Part shown: positions 53,061-62,125 of the stretch, piece by piece | Position numbering within the stretch: the stretch's first letter is position 1 | Layout: every line of letters begins with the position of its first letter | DNA from: Paramagnetospirillum magnetotacticum MS-1 | Lineage (GTDB): Bacteria; Pseudomonadota; Alphaproteobacteria; Rhodospirillales; Magnetospirillaceae | NCBI RefSeq assembly: GCF_000829825.1 | Contig: NZ_JXSL01000019.1 | Location: forward strand, 39,221-103,220 | Length of the DNA stretch: 64,000 nt | Direction: 5' to 3' | The notes under the pieces: model-generated | The model's input: only the letters and a program-made list of their open reading frames with translations | Told to the model about the DNA's origin: nothing | Databases searched by the model: none | Made by a program: the position numbers and the translations under genes

Positions 53061-53349
53061 TGCATTCCTCTGCCCAATAATGCTGCCGCCGCCGCGGAAT
53101 TGCCGCGCGGCTTCAAGATGCATGCCAAGTTGATGAAATGATGAAATGCTGTTGAATCAAACCACTACCGGCTGCATAAAATTTAATCATGCAAAATATG
53201 ATTACAAAATAATCTTTAGCATCGAGCATCGGCCTAAAAATAGGGCGGGTGGCGGCTGCGATGGCGGCGGCGAAATGGCCTCGGCCTTATTTCTGTGCAC
53301 ATTTTATTACTGATGAATATTTGTGCATGAAGAAAAATGGTCTGAGAAC
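53061..53349. other. AT-rich upstream region of amtB
   Basis: About 290 bases without a gene. It is markedly AT-rich between about 53150 and 53230, with short repeats (two TGATGAAA copies at 53131-53146). It should hold the amtB promoter and upstream activator sites. I did not find a clear NtrC dyad. Confidence 0.4.
53111..53128 (-). promoter_or_regulatory. Possible sigma-54-type promoter of amtB
   Basis: On the minus strand the site reads TTGGCATGCATCTTGAAG: the -24 element TTGGCA is good, but the -12 element is TTGA instead of TTGC, so it is an imperfect match. It would start transcription about 40 bases before the amtB ATG. Nitrogen-regulated amtB genes are commonly sigma-54 dependent; here this is only suggestive. 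Confidence 0.3.
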
Positions 53350-53383
53350 GCAAAACGCCGGTCCCTAGGGGACCGGCGTTTGC
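53350..53383 (-). terminator. Terminator of the tRNA-Asp gene
   Basis: A perfect 13-bp stem (53353-53365 with 53369-53381, loop TAG), 30 bases past the tRNA 3' end on the minus strand, followed by a short T stretch that overlaps the stem end. Confidence 0.8.
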
Positions 53384-53410
53384 GATGCCATTCCTCGGAT
53401 CGAAGAGGAA

Positions 53411-53487
53411 TGGCGCGAGTGACGGGGCTCGAACCCGCGACCTCCGGCGTGACAGGCCGGCGCTCTGACCAACTGAGCTACACCCGC
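53411..53487 (-). tRNA. tRNA-Asp (anticodon GTC)
   Basis: The minus strand folds into a standard 77-base cloverleaf: acceptor GCGGGTG pairs with CACTCGC (one G-U), D-arm AGCTCAGTTGGTCAGAGC, anticodon stem CCGGC/GCCGG around the loop CTGTCAC (anticodon at 53451-53453), T-arm with GGTTCGAGCC, discriminator G and encoded CCA. GTC reads Asp codons GAC and GAT. Confidence 0.97.
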
Positions 53488-53609
53488 GCGAGGGCCGGTG
53501 ATATAGCAGCCGAATTCGGGGGGCGCAAGCCTCTTTCTTGATGGGATGTGAATCGACAGCATGAAGGGCGGCCCATAAACTGACGGGCAGTGGTTCATGG
53601 GAGGTGGCC

Positions 53610-53786
53610 GTGGCGGATATCATCAATCTGAACAAGGCCCGCAAGGCGCGCGCCAAGGCCGATGCAGAGGAAACGGCCAAGAACAACCGGGTGCGTTTCG
53701 GACGGACCCGCCAGCAGAAGGAAGAGGCGCGCCGCGAGGCGGAGCAGCAGTCGCGGGGGCTGGACGGCAAGAAACTGGACGAGTGA
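53610..53786 (+). CDS. DUF4169 family small protein
   Basis: A 58-residue basic and Glu-rich protein: 'MADIINLNKARKARAKADAEETAKNNRVRFGRT', then 'RREAEQQ' and a C-terminal 'LDGKKLDE'. This matches DUF4169, a small alphaproteobacterial family of unknown role. I start at GTG 53610 because GGAGG lies five bases ahead and the family begins with a short Met-x-Asp-hydrophobic-Asn segment; a GTG six bases earlier is also in frame. It is mostly helical, with no signal peptide. Confidence 0.85.
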   Translation: MADIINLNKARKARAKADAEETAKNNRVRFGRTRQQKEEARREAEQQSRGLDGKKLDE

Positions 53787-53927
53787 TGGCCGCGTTGCAG
53801 TGACTCCCTATTAAAGATGCTGATGATATATACTTTCGCATCCTGGTTTTAGCCTAAACGAGGCTCATAATCCTTCCTGAGAGAAAAGCCTGAGGGCGGA
53901 TTAACGCTCCGGCGACCGGGAGGCAAA

Positions 53928-56348
53928 ATGTCACAGGCGACGGAAGTCCCGGAATCGCGGATTCCGGCGGGGTTGCACGTCGCTTTGCTGCGCGATCTGC
54001 CGGATGTTTTGTACAGTATCGATGCCGATGGCTGCTTTATCTGGGTTTCACCCAATGCCGAGGCCGTGTTCGGGTATTCCCCCCTTGAACTGATCGGTAC
54101 TCCGGCGGCGCGGATGTATTCGCGCCCCGAACTGCGGGCAGAAACCGCAACCCGTATCCGCGAAGCGCGGGGCCGCGCCGTCCGGGCCGAGATGGAGATG
54201 CGCCGCAAGGACGGAGTGTCCATCTGGACCGCCATTTATGCCTGCGCCCATTTCGATGCCGAGGGTGGTTTCGCCGGGATCAACGGCGCCATCCGCGACA
54301 TCACCGAAGTCTGGCAGACCCGCAAGACCCTGGAGGATAGCGAGGACCGCTTCCGCCGTCTCTCGGACGTGGCGACCGAAGCCATCTGCATCCATTTCGA
54401 GGGCAAGATCATCGATATGAACAAGGCCTTCGAGACCTTGTTTGCGTATCCGCGCGATGAATTGCTCACCATGTGGGCCTGGGACGTCATCGATCCCCGC
54501 GATATCGGCCTGGCCAAGAGCATGGTGGCTCAGCAATACGAGGCACCCTACGAGGTGCGCGGCATCCGCAAGGATGGCTCGGTCTTTCCCATGGAGATCT
54601 ATTCCAAGCACAGCTGGATGGGGGAGAAGTCGGTCCGCGTCACCTCCATCCGCGACCTGACCCAAAGCAAGAAGGCCGAGGACAGCGTGCGCCTGCTGTC
54701 CCAGGCAGTGGAGCAAAGCCCGGTGGCCGTGGCCGTGGTGGGCGGCGACGCCGTGGTCCAATACGTCAATTCGGCCCATGCGGCCATCACCGGCTATCCG
54801 CAGGCCCAGGTGGTCGGCAAGCCGCTTTCGGGGCTTTACCCCGGCAAGGCGCGGTCCACACTGGACGATCTCTGGCGCAGCCTCCTCACTCTGGGAGAGT
54901 GGCAGGGCGAGGTTCACGTCAGACGCCAGGACGGAGCCGGACAATGGCAGCGGGTCCACGGATCAAAGGTGGCGACGCCGGGCGGGGGAGGGACCCATTA
55001 CCTTCTTCAGATCGAAGATGTCACCTTGCGCAAGGATCAGGAGCGCAGGCTTCAGCATCAGGCCATGTTCGACGGTCTGACCGATCTGCCCAACCGGGTC
55101 CAGGCCCTGGATCGGCTGTCGCGCGAGATCGATCTAGCCCGCGAGCGCGAGCGGAAGGTGGCCCTGCTGTTCGTCGATTTGGACGAGTTCAAGGCCATCA
55201 ATGATTCCCTTGGCCATGAATATGGCGACGAATTGCTGGTTCTGGCCTCGGAGCGGTTGCGCAAGGCCGCCGGAGACGGTGGGACCGTGGCCCGATTCGG
55301 CGGAGACGAGTTTCTGGTGATCCTGGGCGATCTGGAGGACGGGGCGACGCCGCAACGGGTGGCAGCCGGGATCGTCGAACGTTTTTCCCGGCCTTTCGCC
55401 ATCAGCCGCCGCGACCTGATCGCCACGGCCAGTATCGGTCTGGCCATCTATCCCGATGACGGGCACACGCCGCAAACCCTGCTGCGCAACGCCGATATCG
55501 CCATGTATCAGGCCAAGCTGGCGGGGCGGAACCGGTTCTGCTTTTTCACCAGCCGCATGAATGAGGAGGCCGAGGCCCGGCTGCGCATGGAGGGCGAGTT
55601 GCGCCGCGCCGTGGGAACCGATCAGTTTCATCTGGCCTATCAGCCCCTGGTCGATGTGAAAAGCGGCCGCGCCGTGGGGGTGGAGGCCTTGCTGCGCTGG
55701 AGTAACCCGGAACTGGGCAATGTGCCCCCCGACCGCTTTATTCCCCAGGCGGAGACCTGCGGCGTGATCGTCGCCATCGGCCGGATGGTTCTGGAAACCG
55801 CCTGCCGGGATGCCCGCCGCTGGGTGGATGCCGGGCATGCCGATCTGAGGCTGTGCATCAATGTTTCGCCGCGTCAGTTCCAGGATGCGGGATTTCTCGG
55901 CCATGTGCGCGCCGCCTTGGCCGCTTCCGGCCTGTCGCCCGCCAATCTGGAACTGGAAATCACCGAGGGCCTGCTGCTGACCGAGCGCGGCGATGTGGAT
56001 GTTTTGCTGCGCGCCCTGACGGATATGGGGATCCAACTATCCATCGACGATTTCGGCACCGGCTATTCGTCGCTCAGCTATCTGGAGCGCTTTCCCTTCG
56101 ATACCCTGAAAATCGACCGCTCCTTCATGATCGGCATGCTGGAACGCCAGGAACGCAAGGTGCTGGTGGAGACCATCGTCGCCATGGCCTCGGGGCTGGG
56201 TCTCAAGGTCATCGCCGAAGGGGTGGAGACGGTCGAGCAACTGGCCCATCTGACCGCCATCAACTGCGACATCGCCCAGGGTTATCTGTTCAGCCGTCCG
56301 GTTCCCGCCACTGAAATTCCGCCGCTCTTGGAGCGGGTGTATCGGTAA
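53928..56348 (+). CDS. PAS-PAS-PAS-GGDEF-EAL cyclic-di-GMP protein
   Basis: 806 residues. Three PAS domains at about 15-135, 140-260 and 265-380 ('LPDVLYSIDADGCFIWVSPNAEAVFGY' in the first) are followed by GGDEF (about 385-545, motif GGDEF at 458-462, intact) and EAL (about 555-800, motif EALLRW from Glu586, with 'ITEGLLL' and 'DDFGTGYSSLSYLERFPFDTLKIDRSF'). Both catalytic motifs are kept, so it may make and break cyclic-di-GMP, or use one domain to regulate the other. No membrane segment. The start has GGGAGG ahead. The 140-base leader holds a small hairpin (AGCCT-AAACG-AGGCT) but no recognisable riboswitch. Confidence 0.94.
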   Translation: MSQATEVPESRIPAGLHVALLRDLPDVLYSIDADGCFIWVSPNAEAVFGYSPLELIGTPAARMYSRPELRAETATRIREARGRAVRAEMEMRRKDGVSIWTAIYACAHFDAEGGFAGINGAIRDITEVWQTRKTLEDSEDRFRRLSDVATEAICIHFEGKIIDMNKAFETLFAYPRDELLTMWAWDVIDPRDIGLAKSMVAQQYEAPYEVRGIRKDGSVFPMEIYSKHSWMGEKSVRVTSIRDLTQSKKAEDSVRLLSQAVEQSPVAVAVVGGDAVVQYVNSAHAAITGYPQAQVVGKPLSGLYPGKARSTLDDLWRSLLTLGEWQGEVHVRRQDGAGQWQRVHGSKVATPGGGGTHYLLQIEDVTLRKDQERRLQHQAMFDGLTDLPNRVQALDRLSREIDLARERERKVALLFVDLDEFKAINDSLGHEYGDELLVLASERLRKAAGDGGTVARFGGDEFLVILGDLEDGATPQRVAAGIVERFSRPFAISRRDLIATASIGLAIYPDDGHTPQTLLRNADIAMYQAKLAGRNRFCFFTSRMNEEAEARLRMEGELRRAVGTDQFHLAYQPLVDVKSGRAVGVEALLRWSNPELGNVPPDRFIPQAETCGVIVAIGRMVLETACRDARRWVDAGHADLRLCINVSPRQFQDAGFLGHVRAALAASGLSPANLELEITEGLLLTERGDVDVLLRALTDMGIQLSIDDFGTGYSSLSYLERFPFDTLKIDRSFMIGMLERQERKVLVETIVAMASGLGLKVIAEGVETVEQLAHLTAINCDIAQGYLFSRPVPATEIPPLLERVYR

Positions 56349-56356
56349 GGTGAACC

Positions 56357-57892
56357 CTATTTCTCGTCCCAGGGCAGGGGCAGGGCGCGCCAGCGCTTCC
56401 AGCATTTGTCCGCATCATTCAGCAAGGTGGCGCGGCGGCTTTGGTGCCAACCGGCGATAAGCCCGGCTGCGCGCGAAGAGCCCGCTCCGGCGCCGCGGCC
56501 CGACAGTTTGGGGCCCGCCACGGCGATATCGTTGAGCTTGCCCAGCACGTCCTGAAGTTCAGCCAGTTCCGACAGATAGACCTTGGTGCTCTTGCGCGGC
56601 ACCAGGGAGGCGAAGAATTCACCGGCATAGCGAACCTGCTTGCCCCGGATACGAACCGCGTGCCGCTGTTCCGGCGACAGACGCGACAAGGTCTCGCCGC
56701 CTTCCTTCAGCAGGCGGGTGACCACCTTGCCGACCCGGCCAGCGGCGAAGGTGGCGATCGGTTCGGCCAGCCGCCGTCGCGCACCGCCATGGGACGGCGT
56801 CAGCCAGTCCCCGGTTTCCACCCAGCGCCCGAGATTGAGGGTCATGGTGGCGTAGCGCTTGGATTTCACGGCAGAGATGGCGGCGGCCAGCTTGGTTTCG
56901 CGGTCCTTGCGCCAATGGGCGCGCAGCGCGATCAGCCCGGCATTGCCGGGATGGGCGGCCAGGACGGGATCGACGATTTCGGATAAAAAGACATCGGCGT
57001 CGCGTGCTGGCCCCAGATGGGCCAGAAGCCAGCGCAGGTCGTCCTTGATCCGCTCCAGGTCCGGGCCTTCGGTGACGGCCTTGAAGACCTTGATGGCCGA
57101 GCGCATGCGGCGCATGGCGACGCGCATCTGATGGATGGCCTCGCCCGCCTCGGTCGCCAACAGGCAGCGTTCATTGAGCATCAGGTGTTCGAGGCAGGCC
57201 CGCGCGATGGCCCGGAACGATTCCTCTACCGTCATGGCGGGCGTCAGGATTGGCGCCTTGGCCTTCACCACCGGGGCGGTCTTGCCCGCCGCAAGGCTAT
57301 ATCCCCGTTCCGACTTGGAGAGGCAAAGCGGGCGGGCCGCCGTTTCCGCCTGGATGTGGGTGGCCAACCGGAAAAGGTGGGCGGGTGTGCCGCTCACCAG
57401 TTCCAGTTCCACCTCGGAGATCTCCTCGCGCCGGTCGCCGACGACCAATGCGCCCCGGTCCAAGGCCACTTCGGCTTCCCAGCCTTCGCCGCCCAGGCGG
57501 ATCAGGACGCGGTCCACTTCGGTGGAAAAGACCGGGGTCAAGAGGTCGGCCAGTTCGCCGTCGGCGAAGGCGGCAAGACCGGTCAGTCGCAACTGCTCGG
57601 CATCCAGATCCGGCGATGCCAGGGGAACTTCCCATTCGTCGCGGTCGAACAGGCCCGATACGCTGGTTCCGGCGGTCTTGACGGTCTGGACAAATCCCGA
57701 TCCGGTCCGCCGGACTCGCACAGCGATTCCTTGGGATGCCAGGATGTGATCAGAGGTGTCGTAATAGATCGAAGACAGGCGCTTGGACGTCGGCTCGGCC
57801 AGCCGTCCGGCGCTCAGGCAGGGGCGCTGGGCGATGCGCGCCAAGTCTTCGGGCGCCAGTGCCAGCTTCAACTCGATTTCTCGGCCGTCCAT
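56357..57892 (-). CDS. CYTH-CHAD domain protein (inorganic triphosphatase-like)
   Basis: 511 residues. The CYTH domain (1-200) starts with 'DGREIELKLAL' (ExExK metal/phosphate motif) and has 'SIYYDTSDHILASQGIAVRVRRTG' and 'EVELELVSG'. The CHAD domain (about 225-480) has the conserved histidine helices 'EAIHQMRVAMRRMRSAIKVFK' and 'HAVRIRGKQVRYAGEFF'. CYTH enzymes cleave inorganic triphosphate; CHAD binds polyphosphate. I start at ATG 57892, where the CYTH motif begins, rather than 45 bases upstream. It is a cytoplasmic protein, possibly granule-bound. Confidence 0.92.
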   Translation of the reverse strand: MDGREIELKLALAPEDLARIAQRPCLSAGRLAEPTSKRLSSIYYDTSDHILASQGIAVRVRRTGSGFVQTVKTAGTSVSGLFDRDEWEVPLASPDLDAEQLRLTGLAAFADGELADLLTPVFSTEVDRVLIRLGGEGWEAEVALDRGALVVGDRREEISEVELELVSGTPAHLFRLATHIQAETAARPLCLSKSERGYSLAAGKTAPVVKAKAPILTPAMTVEESFRAIARACLEHLMLNERCLLATEAGEAIHQMRVAMRRMRSAIKVFKAVTEGPDLERIKDDLRWLLAHLGPARDADVFLSEIVDPVLAAHPGNAGLIALRAHWRKDRETKLAAAISAVKSKRYATMTLNLGRWVETGDWLTPSHGGARRRLAEPIATFAAGRVGKVVTRLLKEGGETLSRLSPEQRHAVRIRGKQVRYAGEFFASLVPRKSTKVYLSELAELQDVLGKLNDIAVAGPKLSGRGAGAGSSRAAGLIAGWHQSRRATLLNDADKCWKRWRALPLPWDEK

Positions 57893-57969
57893 GAAGGTCC
57901 CTCGGTCGATAAAGCGACTATACCAGTCCCCAGGCATTCAGCCATTAGCAAAGTGTGAACCTTCATTGA

Positions 57970-57980
57970 CGCATTATGCG
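57970..57980. promoter_or_regulatory. Small palindrome in the divergent CYTH-CHAD / lipoprotein promoter region
   Basis: CGCAT-T-ATGCG is an 11-base near-perfect dyad between the divergent genes at 57892 (minus) and 58064 (plus). TTGAC directly before it could be part of a -35 element. An operator role is inferred only from symmetry and place. Confidence 0.25.
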
Positions 57981-58063
57981 CAAGGAGGCTGAAAAGGCCT
58001 TGTCCTGTCCGCGCGGATGTGAGAGTCCGGGACAGGCGCGCGGGCGTGCCATCTTTGGGGGCT

Positions 58064-59431
58064 ATGTCGATGAGCAGGAAAGGGTTGAGCCGGGGTCTTC
58101 TGTCCGTATCGCTGGCGGCCATGCTTGCGGCGTGCGGCGTGCTCAATGACCCTCGCGGCTTTACCGACGCGGTGATGAAGTCTCCGCTGCTCGATGATGA
58201 TTCCAGCGAGAAGGCCATGACCGCGCTGACCCGCGGCGAGTACAGCACCGCCGAGCGCCTGGCCATCGGGGCCCTGCGCCGCAACCCCAAGGACCCCTAC
58301 GCCCTTTACACCGCGGGCATGGTCTATCAGGCCACGGGCCGCTACGATCTCGCCCACCAGTATTACGAGGTGATCCTGGCCAACCGGCCCCAGGTCACCC
58401 TCACCGTGCCGTCCCAGGGCGGGCCTCAAGTCCGCTCGCTGATCGACGTGGCCCAGGCCAATCTGCTGGTGGTCGATAAGATGCTGGGCCGCACCGTTGC
58501 CGGTTCGGCCTTGCGCTCCGGGCGCGGCCCCGAAATCACGCCGCAGCAGTTGGAGCCCACGACGCCGCAATCGGCATCGCGCGGCACGATCGCCGCCGAG
58601 CCGCTGGGCGAACCGGGAAGCCCCGCCTCCCAGATGTCGACGCGGGGCGCCACCCAGGCGGAAACCAATGTGGCCACCCGCTTTCGCACCCTGCGCCGTC
58701 TGCTGGACGAGGGACTGATCACGCCCGAGGAACATTCGCGGCGGCGCAGCACCAATCTCGGCGCCCTGCTGCCCTATTCCTCCTCGCTGCCCCCGGCCCA
58801 GGGGCTGGAACGCCCCGGTCCCACCGAGGAACAGGTGGTGGACCGTCTGCGTGCCCTGGCCGTGGCCCTGGAAAGCCGGGCCCTGTCTCCGTCCGAACAC
58901 GGGGCCGAGCGCACCGCCATCCTCGAGGCCCTGCTGCCCGCCGAGCCGCGCAAGGTGGATATGCCAGTCCTGCCGCCCAAGGACGTGATGGAAGCCGCCA
59001 GCGCCGTCGGCCGGGTCGAGCGTCTGCGGGCCGCCAATCTGGTTTCCGCCGAGGAAGCCAAGCGCGAGAAGGCCGCGGTCGAGAAGGTTCTCGACAGCCA
59101 GCTCGCCAAGCAGCCAGTGTCGGGCACCGCGTCGGGCCTGCGCCAGGGATCGGCCAATGGGGCCAAGTCCTCCAATGGCGGCGGAACGCCAGGTGTGGGT
59201 CTGGGCAGCGCCAAGACCGAGGAGGCGGCGCGCGACACCTGGGAAAAGATCAAAGCCAAGTTCCCCGAGGAACTGGGGGGCGTTAACGCCACATTCCCCA
59301 AGGTCGATCAGGGCGAGCGGGGAACCCGCTGGCGGATCGTCGCCGGTCCCATGAAGAGCCGCGCCGACGCGACCAAACTGTGCAAGGTGCTGAAACTGCA
59401 CCGGCAGTCCTGCGAAGCCACCTCCTATTAA
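58064..59431 (+). CDS. Lipoprotein with TPR-like repeats and C-terminal SPOR domain
   Basis: 455 residues from ATG 58064. The signal peptide ends in the lipobox 'MLAAC', so the mature protein is lipid-anchored. TPR-like helices follow (about 50-110: 'GEYSTAERLAIGALRRNPKDPYALYTAGMVYQATGRYDLAHQYYEVIL'), then a long Pro/Ser-rich middle with short helices, and a C-terminal SPOR-like domain ('RWRIVAGPMKSRADATKLCKVLKLHRQSCEA'). SPOR domains bind peptidoglycan denuded of peptide stems at division sites. A cell-envelope or division role is likely. An in-frame ATG lies six bases after the chosen start. Confidence 0.85.
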   Translation: MSMSRKGLSRGLLSVSLAAMLAACGVLNDPRGFTDAVMKSPLLDDDSSEKAMTALTRGEYSTAERLAIGALRRNPKDPYALYTAGMVYQATGRYDLAHQYYEVILANRPQVTLTVPSQGGPQVRSLIDVAQANLLVVDKMLGRTVAGSALRSGRGPEITPQQLEPTTPQSASRGTIAAEPLGEPGSPASQMSTRGATQAETNVATRFRTLRRLLDEGLITPEEHSRRRSTNLGALLPYSSSLPPAQGLERPGPTEEQVVDRLRALAVALESRALSPSEHGAERTAILEALLPAEPRKVDMPVLPPKDVMEAASAVGRVERLRAANLVSAEEAKREKAAVEKVLDSQLAKQPVSGTASGLRQGSANGAKSSNGGGTPGVGLGSAKTEEAARDTWEKIKAKFPEELGGVNATFPKVDQGERGTRWRIVAGPMKSRADATKLCKVLKLHRQSCEATSY

Positions 59432-59531
59432 CGCAAATTCCAACGGTCAGACCTTGCGCCAATGAGGGGGCTGGAACCACCTCTGCGGGTATACAATGTC
59501 TTGTCGCAAAGGTTTTAAGGGGGGCGCCGTC

Positions 59532-60353
59532 ATGTACAAGGACATCCTGGTCCATATGGACGATCATCCACGCGCCCGGATTCGTCTTGAACTGGCGGCC
59601 GGTATTGCCGCCCGCTTCCAGGCCCATCTGATTGCGCTCAATGTGCGCGACCAGACCTTGCTGCCGTCCCATATGACGGCCCGGTTCGGTGGCGATCTCG
59701 ATCAGTTTCGCGCCGCCGGAGACGCCGAGGCGGCCAAGCGCGTCAAGGCCGTGGTGGATGCCTTCCAGGTTCCGCCCGCCGTGACGCTGGAATGGCGGGA
59801 CGTGACGGGGCTGATGTCCGAGACGGTGGCCTTGCACGCCCGTTACACGGATCTGGCCGTCATCGGGCAGGGACAAGCCGATTCCTCGGCCCCCCGTCTG
59901 GCGGATGAACTGATCATGTCGGTGGGCCGCCCCGTCCTGGTGGTGCCCTTTGCCGGGCGTTTCCCCAGCTTGGGGCGGAAGGTCATGGTGGCCTGGAACG
60001 GCGGCCGCGAGGCGACGCGGGCCATCCACGACGCCATGCCTCTGCTGGTCAGCGCCGAGGTGGTGCACGTCATCGCCATCAATCCCGAACACGGCATGGC
60101 CGGGCACGGCGATATTCCCGGCGCCGATATCTGTCTGCATCTGTCGCGCCATGGGGTCAAGGCCGTGTGCGAGCATGTGGTTTCCGACGATCTCAATGTG
60201 GGCGAGATGCTGCTGTCGCGTCTGGCCGACGAGGATGTGGACCTGATGGTCATGGGCGGTTACGGCAGTTCCCGCCTGCGCGAAATGGTCCTGGGCGGCG
60301 CCACGCGGCACATGCTCAATTCCATGACCGTGCCGGTGCTGTTCAGCCACTGA
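59532..60353 (+). CDS. Tandem universal stress protein (two UspA domains)
   Basis: 273 residues made of two Usp domains. The first (1-145) starts 'MYKDILVHMDDHPRARIRLELAAGIAARFQAHLIALNV'; the second (about 150-273) has 'KVMVAWNGGREATRAIHDAMPLL' and the nucleotide-binding pattern 'GGYGSSRLREMVLGGATRHML'. Only the second keeps the G-x2-G-x9-G ATP motif clearly. I start at ATG 59532, with an AAGGGGGG ribosome site about 10 bases ahead. It is a cytoplasmic stress protein in its own transcript, convergent with the ABC transporter genes. Confidence 0.92.
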   Translation: MYKDILVHMDDHPRARIRLELAAGIAARFQAHLIALNVRDQTLLPSHMTARFGGDLDQFRAAGDAEAAKRVKAVVDAFQVPPAVTLEWRDVTGLMSETVALHARYTDLAVIGQGQADSSAPRLADELIMSVGRPVLVVPFAGRFPSLGRKVMVAWNGGREATRAIHDAMPLLVSAEVVHVIAINPEHGMAGHGDIPGADICLHLSRHGVKAVCEHVVSDDLNVGEMLLSRLADEDVDLMVMGGYGSSRLREMVLGGATRHMLNSMTVPVLFSH

Positions 60354-60362
60354 GGCCGGATA

Positions 60363-61187
60363 TTACCTTTTCGGGTCCAGAGCCCGCTGTAACCCGTCGC
60401 CCAGCAGGTTGAAGCCCAGCACGGTGGCGAAAATGGCGGCCCCGGGCCAAAACGCCATGAGCGGCGCGCTCCACACCACGTCCATGGCGCCTGTCAGCAT
60501 ATTGCCCCAGGACGCCAGGGGCGGACGGATGCCAAGGCCCAGGAAGGACAGGGCGCTTTCGATCAGGATGATATTGCCCACCGACAAGGTGGTGGCCACC
60601 ACCATGGGCGAGGCCACATTGGGCAGGATGTGCCGCAGCATGATGCGGCCCGGCCGCGCGCCCAGCGCTTCGGCCGCCCGCACGTAATCGCGCGACCGCA
60701 CCGACAGCGTCGCGGCGCGCACCAGCCGCGCCACCCCGGTCCAGGCGACGCAGGCGATGATCAGGGCGGGGCGCAGAACGGCGAAGACCGGCGACTCCGT
60801 CATGCCAGGGGGCACGCCCAGCTTGGCCGGATCGGCGGCGGCCAGCACGATCAGCAGCGGCAGCAGGGGCAGCGACATCACTCCGTCGGTGAGGCGCATC
60901 AGAAGGGCGTCTGTCCTCTTGCCGTGATAGCCCGCCAGCAGCCCGACAAAGGTGCCGATCATCGCCGCCATCAGGGCGGTGATGGCCGCCACGCTGAGCG
61001 AAACCAGCCCGCCCTGGGCCAGTCTTGCACCGATATCGCGGCCCAGATCGTCGGTGCCTAAGGGATGGTCCGGCGATGGCGGAGCGAAACGGGCGGCCAG
61101 GTCCAGATCATCGGGGGCGGGCAAAGCCCAAGGCGCTAGCGCGATGGCGGCCAGCAGCAGCAAGAGAATGACCGCGCCCGCCCTCAT
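60363..61187 (-). CDS. Peptide-type ABC transporter permease (OppC/DppC-like)
   Basis: 274 residues with six hydrophobic segments. The N-terminal 'PSPDHPLGTDDLGRDIGARLAQGG' is the family signature of OppC/DppC permeases. The EAA loop 'VRAAEALGARPGRIMLRHILPNVASPMVV' contacts the ATPase. It is the last of three overlapping minus-strand genes. The start overlaps the OppB-like stop (ATGA). No ATPase gene follows; the next gene is on the other strand. Confidence 0.92.
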   Translation of the reverse strand: MRAGAVILLLLLAAIALAPWALPAPDDLDLAARFAPPSPDHPLGTDDLGRDIGARLAQGGLVSLSVAAITALMAAMIGTFVGLLAGYHGKRTDALLMRLTDGVMSLPLLPLLIVLAAADPAKLGVPPGMTESPVFAVLRPALIIACVAWTGVARLVRAATLSVRSRDYVRAAEALGARPGRIMLRHILPNVASPMVVATTLSVGNIILIESALSFLGLGIRPPLASWGNMLTGAMDVVWSAPLMAFWPGAAIFATVLGFNLLGDGLQRALDPKR

Positions 61188-62125
61188 GTGCGGCTGGTCC
61201 GGGGATCGAGGCGCCCATAGGCAATGTCCGCCAGGATCGAGCCCATCAGCGTCATGGCGGTGGCCAGCAGTAGACCCGACAGGGCCAGATTGAAATCATT
61301 GCCCATCACCGCTTCGTAGATCAGGCGGCCCATGCCGGGCCAGGCGAACACCGTCTCGGTGATCAGCGCGCCGGAAAACAGCCCGCCGAATTCCAGGGCG
61401 ATGATGGTGGTGATGGGCAGCAGGGCGTTGCGCAACTGGTGGACCAGCACCATTCGGGCGGGGCCGCAGCCCTTGGCGCGGGCCGTGCGCATATAATCGG
61501 CTCCCGCCTCGTTGATCATGGCGGCCCGCATATGCCGTGCCGCCTGGCCAAGACCGGCGAGCGCCAGGGCCGAGACCGGCAGGACCATATGGCGCAGGCG
61601 GTCGCCAAGCCCGCCATCGCCCACATCCGCAACGCCGCCAGCGGGCAGCCAGCCCAGCGACACGGCGAAGACCACGATCAACATCAGGCCCAGCCAGAAC
61701 ACCGGCACCGAGACCGAGGCGAAGGCCAAGAGGTTGACCAGTCGGTCAAGCATGCCGTGGGGCTTCAACGAGGCGACGATTCCCAGCGGAATAGCCAGGG
61801 ACAGGGACAAAGCCATGGCGGACAGCATCAAGAGCGCGCTGTTGCCCAAGGCCGGAAGCATGGCTTCCCCGACCGGTCGGGCATAGAGCCGCGAATAGCC
61901 CAATTCCCCCTGGACGAACTGTCCCAGCCAACGCAGCCAGCGCTCGGTCCAGGGGCGGTCCAGGCCGTAGAGCGCCTTCAGCCGCAGCGCGTCGTCGGGT
62001 GTGAGGCGAGGGTCGGCGGCGATCATCAGATCAATGGGATCGCCGGGCATCAGGCCCATCAGGCCATAGACCACGAAGGACATCACGGCCAGGACGAGGA
62101 CCGAATGGACCAGCCTTGCGGTCAC
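61184..62125 (-). CDS. Peptide-type ABC transporter permease (OppB/DppB-like)
   Basis: 313 residues from GTG 62125, which overlaps the stop of the binding-protein gene (GTGA); the frame is open upstream but lies within that gene. 'GLMGLMPGDPIDLMIAADPRLTPDDALRLKALYGLDRPW' is the OppB N-terminal pattern, and 'YMRTARAKGCGPARMVLVHQLRNALLPI' is the EAA loop. Six membrane segments. It forms the channel with the OppC-like subunit. Confidence 0.92.
   Translation of the reverse strand: MTARLVHSVLVLAVMSFVVYGLMGLMPGDPIDLMIAADPRLTPDDALRLKALYGLDRPWTERWLRWLGQFVQGELGYSRLYARPVGEAMLPALGNSALLMLSAMALSLSLAIPLGIVASLKPHGMLDRLVNLLAFASVSVPVFWLGLMLIVVFAVSLGWLPAGGVADVGDGGLGDRLRHMVLPVSALALAGLGQAARHMRAAMINEAGADYMRTARAKGCGPARMVLVHQLRNALLPITTIIALEFGGLFSGALITETVFAWPGMGRLIYEAVMGNDFNLALSGLLLATAMTLMGSILADIAYGRLDPRTSRT

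Noticed and set aside
53788..53927. Possible cyclic-di-GMP riboswitch before the GGDEF-EAL gene
   Set aside because: The leader has one small hairpin but lacks the conserved GEMM core elements.
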